A stretch of DNA of 17,936 nt from Chloroflexota bacterium (lineage in GTDB: Bacteria; Chloroflexota; Dehalococcoidia; DSTF01; JACRBR01): positions 1 through 17,936 of the forward strand of contig JANXYW010000048.1 in assembly GCA_025355835.1 (NCBI GenBank). The letters are read 5' to 3'. The notes beneath the pieces are model-generated. The model ran no database searches and was not told the DNA's origin. It saw only the letters and a list, made by a program, of their open reading frames with translations. Positions 13,831 to 17,936 of the stretch are shown here, piece after piece. Each line of letters begins with the position of its first letter. Positions within the stretch are counted from its first letter, which is position 1. A program made the position numbers and the translations under genes.

Positions 13831-15237
13831 TCATGAGCTCTTCACCGATGTCGCGCCAACCTCGACATCGATGCCGCCGCCCGCCGCTACTCCACCCACA
13901 AGCTCCCCCACCGTCAGCCGCGCCTCTTCCCGCTCGACGAGCCTCAGCACGCGTGCGAGCGGCCGCGCCAGCAGCAGCGTCAACGGCACAAACCCGGCGA
14001 TCGCCCACAGCACGATCCAGCCGTCCGGCGCGCCCTCAGCGCTCATCGTGTGCGTCACCGAGCGCAGCGGCTCGCTGACGATCAGCACCGTGTACGAGAT
14101 CACACCCACCCACGCCAACGAACGTCCAGGCACCGAGACTTCGAGCCATCCCGGCGTCTTCGCGATCAACGGCACGAACATCAGCGCCAACCCGACAACG
14201 ATCGTCGGCCCCTGCACAACAGCCATCGGCGCACCCGGCGCGATGAGGCACGCCGCCACGAACACCGCGCCGCCCAATGCCGCAGACGAGAGCCCAACCA
14301 GCCGTGTGCGCGCAACGCCCGCCAGTGTCTGCGGCCGCAGCACCAGCAGATACGCGATCGTCATCCCAGCGCCAAACTCGAACAGCCGGAACGGCGCGCC
14401 CATCTCCACCCAGCTCCGATGCTCAACGAGATCGCCGGCCACCAACGTCATCGCGCCGAGCGACGCCAGTGTCATCGCGAGCGTCATCGCCAAGAACAGC
14501 CACGGCCCGACGCGCTTCATCACAGCCAGCAGCGCCGGAAACAGCACGTAGTACTGCACGATCAGCAGCACGAACCACAGCGATCCCTCCGGCGCGAACT
14601 GCCACTCGTCCCGGAAGATGCGTGGCGCAAGCAGCACGCCGGCAAAGAGCTGATTGCCATCGATGCTGATGTCGCCGCGCTGCAAATAGTCGATGTACGC
14701 CGCCCCGCCATGCCGCTGCCACTGCACGAACGCCAGCGCCGCGGCGAACGCCAGTGTGATCGCCAGCCCCGCCCAGTACGGAATCATCACCCGCCGCAAC
14801 CGCCGATACAGAAACGGCCCGACGCGAGACCGAGCAGGCTCGCGCCGCAGCGCCACAATCGTCAGCGACAGCCCGCTGAGCAACATAAACAGCGGCACGC
14901 CCAGGTACCCGACGCGAAAAAATGCATCGCCAATCGCCGCCAGGCCGCCACCGAAGTTGCCCTCAGCGAAGCGATGCGGCACGGCGCGAAACGAATCGCC
15001 CTGCTGCGGGTAGACGTTGGGGTAGCGCAGATCCGACCAGAGGTGATACAGCACGACCCAGCAGATCGCGAACCCGCGCGTGATATCGATGGCGACGATC
15101 CGCCCGGATCCGCTGCCGCCGCGGTCAATGCTCGCTGAGTCGTTGCTGGAAGAACTGCGGACTTGCAGCCCGCGCGTCACACGCACCGCAGCATTCGTCG
15201 CAATCGGGCCGCGCGTCGATGCCACCTGCGCCTCCAT
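13831..15237 (-). CDS. Membrane acyltransferase (acyltransferase 3, OafA/YrhL-like)
   Basis: This 468-residue polytopic protein should O-acylate sugars or another surface acceptor. The family's R-x10-H motif is intact, Arg54 to His65 (RGFAICWVVLYH), and is followed by YLGVPLFMLLSGLSL in the next helix and about ten hydrophobic segments. There is no C-terminal SGNH domain. I chose the ATG 10 nt after the flavin reductase stop; no ribosome site is clear. The first 45 or so residues are polar and partly encoded by a dispersed hairpin repeat (15155-15174), so the true start could lie further in. It follows the flavin reductase gene closely and precedes the glycan operon. Confidence 0.87.
   Translation of the reverse strand: MEAQVASTRGPIATNAAVRVTRGLQVRSSSSNDSASIDRGGSGSGRIVAIDITRGFAICWVVLYHLWSDLRYPNVYPQQGDSFRAVPHRFAEGNFGGGLAAIGDAFFRVGYLGVPLFMLLSGLSLTIVALRREPARSRVGPFLYRRLRRVMIPYWAGLAITLAFAAALAFVQWQRHGGAAYIDYLQRGDISIDGNQLFAGVLLAPRIFRDEWQFAPEGSLWFVLLIVQYYVLFPALLAVMKRVGPWLFLAMTLAMTLASLGAMTLVAGDLVEHRSWVEMGAPFRLFEFGAGMTIAYLLVLRPQTLAGVARTRLVGLSSAALGGAVFVAACLIAPGAPMAVVQGPTIVVGLALMFVPLIAKTPGWLEVSVPGRSLAWVGVISYTVLIVSEPLRSVTHTMSAEGAPDGWIVLWAIAGFVPLTLLLARPLARVLRLVEREEARLTVGELVGGVAAGGGIDVEVGATSVKSS
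15155..15174. repeat. Imperfect hairpin repeat inside the acyltransferase 5' coding region
   Basis: CTGCGGACTTGCAGCCCGCG is an imperfect palindrome of the same style as the intergenic hairpins (compare 13745-13763). It encodes residues in TRGLQVRS of the polar N-terminal tail. Confidence 0.5.
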
Positions 15238-15247
15238 GCGCGCCCGC

Positions 15248-15733
15248 TCAGACGCCGAGCGTGTGATAGCCGCCGCGATAGAACAGCAGCGGTCGCATCT
15301 CCTCGACGACACCCTCGCTCACGACGCGCCCGAGAAAGATCGAATGATCGCCGCCATCGAGCACGCTGGCGACCCGGCACTCCAGAAACGCAAGGCAGTC
15401 CTCCAAAATTGGCGCGCCCGTCTCGCCGAGACGAAACGCCTGCCCACGCAGCGTGCCCACCTCAGGTTCGCCCTTCTTGGCGAAGATGCGCGAGACGCTC
15501 TCCTGATGTTCACCCAGCACATTGACCGTAAACACGCCGCCCGCGTCCAGCACGCGATGCGTGTGCGTCGTCTTGTCGACGCAGATCAGCACCATCACCG
15601 GATCCAGCGACAACGACGACACCGCGTTCGCCGTCATCCCATGCAGCTGATCCCCCGCCGCAGTAGTGATCACCGTCACGCCGGAAGCGAAATGCCCGAC
15701 AACGCTACGAAACTCCAACGGATCGACGCCCAA
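15248..15733 (-). CDS. Flavin reductase-like, FMN-binding split-barrel protein
   Basis: This 161-residue protein matches the flavin_reductase domain: HFASGVTVITT (14-24), GMTANAVSSLSLDPVMVLICVDK (32-54), FTVNVLGEHQE (68-78), FAKKG (84-88) and a final LLFYRGGYHTLG (149-160). It should bind FMN or FAD and reduce it with NAD(P)H, often for a partner monooxygenase; none is seen here. The frame runs on upstream through repeat sequence, so I chose a TTG with GGGAGG 4 nt before it, which gives the usual family length and MGVDPLEFRS start. The ATG at 15778 would lie inside the likely promoter. Confidence 0.87.
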   Translation of the reverse strand: MGVDPLEFRSVVGHFASGVTVITTAAGDQLHGMTANAVSSLSLDPVMVLICVDKTTHTHRVLDAGGVFTVNVLGEHQESVSRIFAKKGEPEVGTLRGQAFRLGETGAPILEDCLAFLECRVASVLDGGDHSIFLGRVVSEGVVEEMRPLLFYRGGYHTLGV

Positions 15734-15768
15734 CGAACCTCCCAAACCAAACCAGAAAATGCGCCGCC

Positions 15769-15788
15769 AATATAACATCGCGCGCGAT
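15769..15788 (-). promoter_or_regulatory. -10 box and palindrome upstream of the flavin reductase gene
   Basis: TATATT (15769-15774 on the minus strand) would start transcription about 30 nt before the TTG. A perfect 12-bp palindrome, ATCGCGCGCGAT (15777-15788), lies directly upstream in the spacer and could be a regulator site. No good -35 is seen. Confidence 0.35.
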
Positions 15789-15833
15789 AGCGAACCCGAA
15801 CGCGTGCGGTCGGAGAACCACGCTCGCCGTAGA

Positions 15834-16042
15834 GGGCGGCCCCATGTGGCCGCCCAGCGTGTGGCACACACCGCCCGATCACGGATACGACGCTCCGAAA
15901 TGCACCCTCTCCACGACGTGGAGAGGGTGGCGCGAAGCGCCGGGTGAGGTGCTCGTGCCGCCCGCGCAGCCTCATGTTCCGATCCCAACGCCCGTCCACC
16001 CAAACAACGTCTTCGTGCCCCTTCGTGTCCTTCGTGGCTAAC
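15834..16042. repeat. Composite intergenic repeat, copy A (split by a 57-nt segment)
   Basis: It consists of GGGCGGCC-N6-GGCCGCCC (15834-15855), a GTGTGGCACACAC segment to 15890, a 57-nt segment (15891-15947), then 15948-16042 ending in CACGAAGG units. The two outer parts match copy B (17526-17677) at all but four of 152 positions by eye. Its last bases supply the TAG stop of the MFS gene. Confidence 0.92.
15905..15950. repeat. Two-hairpin intergenic element, copy 4
   Basis: Hairpin 1 is CCCTCTCCAC (15905-15914) with GTGGAGAGGG (15918-15927). Hairpin 2 is GGCGC-GAA-GCGCC (15929-15941), one base pair longer than in copies 1 and 3. GGGTGAGGT follows. It lies within the 57-nt segment that splits composite A. 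Confidence 0.9.
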
Positions 16043-17264
16043 CCGGTCTCGGCGGCTCGACACGCACGATCTCCTCCGCAGGCTTCACGCCCCGGAACTG
16101 CACCAACAACAGCACGTCGTACACGCATTTCAGCGATCCCGCTATCACCAACGGCCACCCGAACGTCGCCGCGCCCAGCAGCGCACCAGCCAGCACCGGC
16201 CCGCCTGACGACGACACACTCCGTGCCACGCCGGTGACGCTCGCCGCCGCCGCGCGCTCGTCTTCGTCCACCACCGCCATCACATACGACTGCCGCGTCG
16301 GCACGTCCATCTGCGATAACGACTGCCGCGCCAGCAACATTGCCACCGCAAGCCAGACGTTCGGCATCAACGCCACCAGGATCAGCAGGATGTTCGAAGG
16401 CAGGTGCGTGAATACCATCGTATTGATCAGCCCGAATCGATCCGCCACGCGCGCCGCCACCAGAAACGAGAACGCCGTGAAGATCCCGGCCACGAAGAAG
16501 ATCACTGCCGCTTGATCGACCGACAGGCCGTAGCGCTTGAACAACCACAGCGCCAGGATCGATTGCACGATGAAGCCGCCCGCGAACGCGTCGATCGCGA
16601 ACAGCCCCGACAACCGCAGTACCGTCCCGCGCGACCGATGCAGTGGAGCATTGCGCGTCACGGTCTGCGATTCGACGGCTGGCGACAGCGTCCGATACGC
16701 CGCAAGGTTCACGAGCGCCAACGCGCCGTACAGCACGAACATCCCGCGCATCACGGGCAGCAAGTCCCACCCGAGCCACCGATGTAGCACCGCCGGAGCC
16801 CCCGCAAGCAACGCGCCCGTCGCCGCCGCCAGCGCGCCGAAGAGGTTGTAGCGCGCGAACAACCGCGTGCGCGCACTCGCGTCGACCGTCTGCGGCAGAA
16901 TCGCCTGCTCGACCGGCAAGAACACGCTGACGTCGCCGGCCGTCGGATTGAGCGTCCCAACGACGGCGATGAGCAGCACCGGCACGAACGCGCTCGACGA
17001 TGCGAATGCGACGCCCGTCCCCGCTGCCAGCAGCGTCGCGCCGAACAGCACGCGCCGTCGGCCCAAGCGGTTCGTCACCGCCCCAACGATCAGCGTGGCA
17101 ACAGCGGTCCCCAACAGCGTCGCCGTCGCAACGGCGCCAACACGCACGCCCGAGAACCCCAGCTGCGCCAGATAGCTCGCCAGCAACACGCTGACGAACC
17201 CGTCCGAGAGCGAACGCAACGTCCGCGTAAACAACAACACCCGTCCGTCGCGACTCATCCCCAT
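16038..17264 (-). CDS. MFS transporter
   Basis: This 408-residue polytopic membrane protein of the major facilitator superfamily has about 11-12 hydrophobic segments in two halves. The signature loop between helices 2 and 3 is NRLGRRRVLFG (65-75), and a related ARVADRFGL lies in the second half. A further RQSLSQMDVPTRQSYV block resembles the LxQxDxPxRQ-like region of some drug-efflux-type MFS proteins. The substrate cannot be told. The ATG has no Shine-Dalgarno, but TACACT lies 6 nt upstream, suggesting a leaderless message; the in-frame ATG at 17258 is an alternative. The TAG stop is part of a CACGAAGG repeat. Confidence 0.9.
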   Translation of the reverse strand: MGMSRDGRVLLFTRTLRSLSDGFVSVLLASYLAQLGFSGVRVGAVATATLLGTAVATLIVGAVTNRLGRRRVLFGATLLAAGTGVAFASSSAFVPVLLIAVVGTLNPTAGDVSVFLPVEQAILPQTVDASARTRLFARYNLFGALAAATGALLAGAPAVLHRWLGWDLLPVMRGMFVLYGALALVNLAAYRTLSPAVESQTVTRNAPLHRSRGTVLRLSGLFAIDAFAGGFIVQSILALWLFKRYGLSVDQAAVIFFVAGIFTAFSFLVAARVADRFGLINTMVFTHLPSNILLILVALMPNVWLAVAMLLARQSLSQMDVPTRQSYVMAVVDEDERAAAASVTGVARSVSSSGGPVLAGALLGAATFGWPLVIAGSLKCVYDVLLLVQFRGVKPAEEIVRVEPPRPG

Positions 17265-17270
17265 CGCCGC

Positions 17271-17276
17271 AGTGTA
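17271..17276 (-). promoter_or_regulatory. Possible -10 hexamer of a leaderless MFS transcript
   Basis: TACACT is followed by 6 nt and then the ATG. It is the same hexamer and nearly the same spacing as at tesB. No -35 is evident. Confidence 0.35.
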
Positions 17277-17431
17277 GATGCCGGATCAGTCCACGAGCGC
17301 TATTCGACACGCCGCGTTGTCACAAATTCGAAGGAAGTCACATCGTAGGAAGGCGCACGGCAAGCGCACGTGAGCGAGTCGACCCGCGTACGCACCCTCG
17401 CGCCATTCACCACGCGACACTCCGAAATGCT

Positions 17432-17462
17432 CCCTCTCCACAAATGTGGAGAGGGGTGGCCG
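17432..17462. repeat. Two-hairpin intergenic element, copy 5 (second hairpin lost)
   Basis: The stem CCCTCTCCACA (17432-17442) pairs perfectly with TGTGGAGAGGG (17445-17455). The second hairpin is replaced by a GAGTCGCCGTAGGAG unit. CTCCGAAATGC just before it is shared with copy 4, which helps define the element's left end. Confidence 0.88.
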
Positions 17463-17525
17463 ATCGCAGAGTCGCCGTAGGAGACAGGCCGTGGTTAGGC
17501 AACGCTCACGATTGCGTGGGTGTAG

Positions 17526-17677
17526 GGGCGGCCCCATGTGGCCGCCCAGCGTGTGGCACACACCGCCCGGTCACGGATACGAGGTGCTCGTGCCGCCCGC
17601 GCAGCCTCATGTTCCGATCCCAACGCCCGTCCACCCAAACAACAACTTGGTGCCCCTTCGTGTCCTTCGTGGCTAAC
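17526..17677. repeat. Composite intergenic repeat, copy B (uninterrupted)
   Basis: The 152 bp comprise the hairpin GGGCGGCC-N6-GGCCGCCC (17526-17547), the GTGTGGCACACAC segment, a conserved middle and terminal CACGAAGG units (17650-17677). It lacks the 57-nt segment of copy A. It supplies the TAG stop of the last gene. Confidence 0.92.
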
Positions 17678-17936
17678 CGTAAAGCGAGACCTCGGTCTCC
17701 GCCTCCAGCGGGATGATCGCGGACGCCATCGCCGGGTTCACCAGCACGAACGGCGCGGCCGCTGCGGCGGGATCGAGATCCGTGCCGTCGAACGTGCGAA
17801 ACGTCGCCGCAGTAAGGATCAGGTAGCGTTCCGCCGCGCCCGCGTTGCGTAGCGCATTGCTCAGCAGCACACCCGGCGCGTGCGCATACTCTCCTTCGAC
17901 GACACCCCACGTCGTGAAGACGCGGACGCGCGTTGT
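17673..17936 (-). CDS. C-terminus of an unidentified protein (cut by the window edge)
   Basis: The frame is open from the window end to a TAG at 17673, giving 87 residues. They run TTRVRVFTTWGVVEGEYA..., with PGVLLSNALRN, then YLILTAATFRTFDG, and end APFVLVNPAMASAIIPLE...LYG. The alternating hydrophobic strands suggest a small beta-rich domain. The LS-x-ALRN and L-x-LT-x-AT pattern recalls DUF6812-like small proteins, but I am not sure. Codon use looks genuine and no counter-frame competes. The real start is probably just outside the window, so little may be missing. The Gly-TAG ending comes from the CACGAAGG repeat, as in the MFS gene. Confidence 0.65.
   Translation of the reverse strand, partial: TTRVRVFTTWGVVEGEYAHAPGVLLSNALRNAGAAERYLILTAATFRTFDGTDLDPAAAAAPFVLVNPAMASAIIPLEAETEVSLYG

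Larger units (their letters stand above)
15734..16037. other. Repeat-filled gap between MFS and flavin reductase genes
   Basis: Apart from the promoter region at 15769-15788, nearly all of these 304 bases are repeat: composite A (15834-16042) with an embedded two-hairpin element. I see no gene. Open frames across it are read-throughs of neighbouring genes. Confidence 0.8.
17265..17672. other. Repeat-filled gap upstream of the MFS gene
   Basis: I see no gene in these 408 bases. They hold two-hairpin element copy 5 (17432-17462), a GAGTCGCCGTAGGAGAC unit (17470-17486) and composite repeat B (17526-17677). Bases 17277-17420 show nothing I can assign. Confidence 0.75.

Noticed and set aside
15734..16063. 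N-terminal extension of the flavin reductase
   Set aside because: It is translation of composite repeat A and the MFS 3' end. Family length, the ribosome site and the promoter fit the TTG at 15733.
15676..17310. 544-residue minus-strand open frame
   Set aside because: It is a shifted frame over the MFS gene and the repeat gap, rich in Arg, Gly and Ala with no membrane helices.
1097..17547. Classical rho-independent terminators at the hairpins
   Set aside because: Stems are good but no T-run follows on the transcribed strand, so I list them as repeats.
1..17936. tRNA, rRNA or phage/IS transposase genes
   Set aside because: I saw no cloverleaf, rRNA segment, transposase or integrase motif on either strand.

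Overview
The window is high-GC bacterial DNA in which every gene I can support, 20 in all, lies on the minus strand. Genes are tightly packed, with 4-bp stop/start overlaps and many GTG or TTG starts. The gaps between transcription units are full of short dispersed hairpins and short-period repeats. This mix of protein types and intergenic repeats suggests a GC-rich environmental bacterium, most likely Chloroflexota (Dehalococcoidia- or Thermomicrobia-like). That placement is inference; no rRNA or other marker gene is present.

Layout in transcription order, from high to low coordinates. (1) 17936-17673: C-terminus of an unidentified gene. (2) 17264-16038: MFS transporter. (3) 15733-13831: flavin-reductase-like protein followed by a membrane acyltransferase (acyltransferase 3 family). 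(4) 13573-5176: a long run devoted to surface glycans. It holds a TMTC-like polytopic protein, two GT39-type glycosyltransferases, a BrnT-like toxin with its CopG antitoxin, a third GT39-type enzyme, a small membrane protein, a LegB-type sugar-nucleotide 4,6-dehydratase, a sugar-1-phosphate nucleotidyltransferase and another small membrane protein. (5) 4753-3977: a DPM1-like GT2 glycosyltransferase. (6) 3623-1646: HEAT-repeat protein, Nudix hydrolase and GNAT acetyltransferase, overlapping by 4 bp. (7) 1435-1226: small membrane protein. (8) 1008-136: TesB-type acyl-CoA thioesterase II.

The glycan genes make a coherent set. The nucleotidyltransferase and LegB-like dehydratase would make or modify an activated sugar. 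The GT2 enzyme could load a polyprenyl phosphate. The GT-C membrane proteins would transfer lipid-linked sugars outside the membrane, and the acyltransferase could decorate the product. The toxin-antitoxin pair sits inside this run, with a plausible promoter that overlaps a perfect inverted repeat. The antitoxin stop overlaps the start of the next glycosyltransferase, so TA autoregulation may also set expression of the downstream sugar genes.

The most unusual feature is the intergenic structure. Five copies of a hairpin element (CCCTCTCC...GGAGAGGG, three of them with a second small hairpin) show compensatory stem changes. Three families of 8-10-nt-period repeats lie just 3' of stop codons in the sense orientation. 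In two genes the repeat itself supplies the TAG stop. A composite of about 152 bp occurs twice, and one copy is split by a 57-nt segment carrying the two-hairpin element, apparently a nested insertion.
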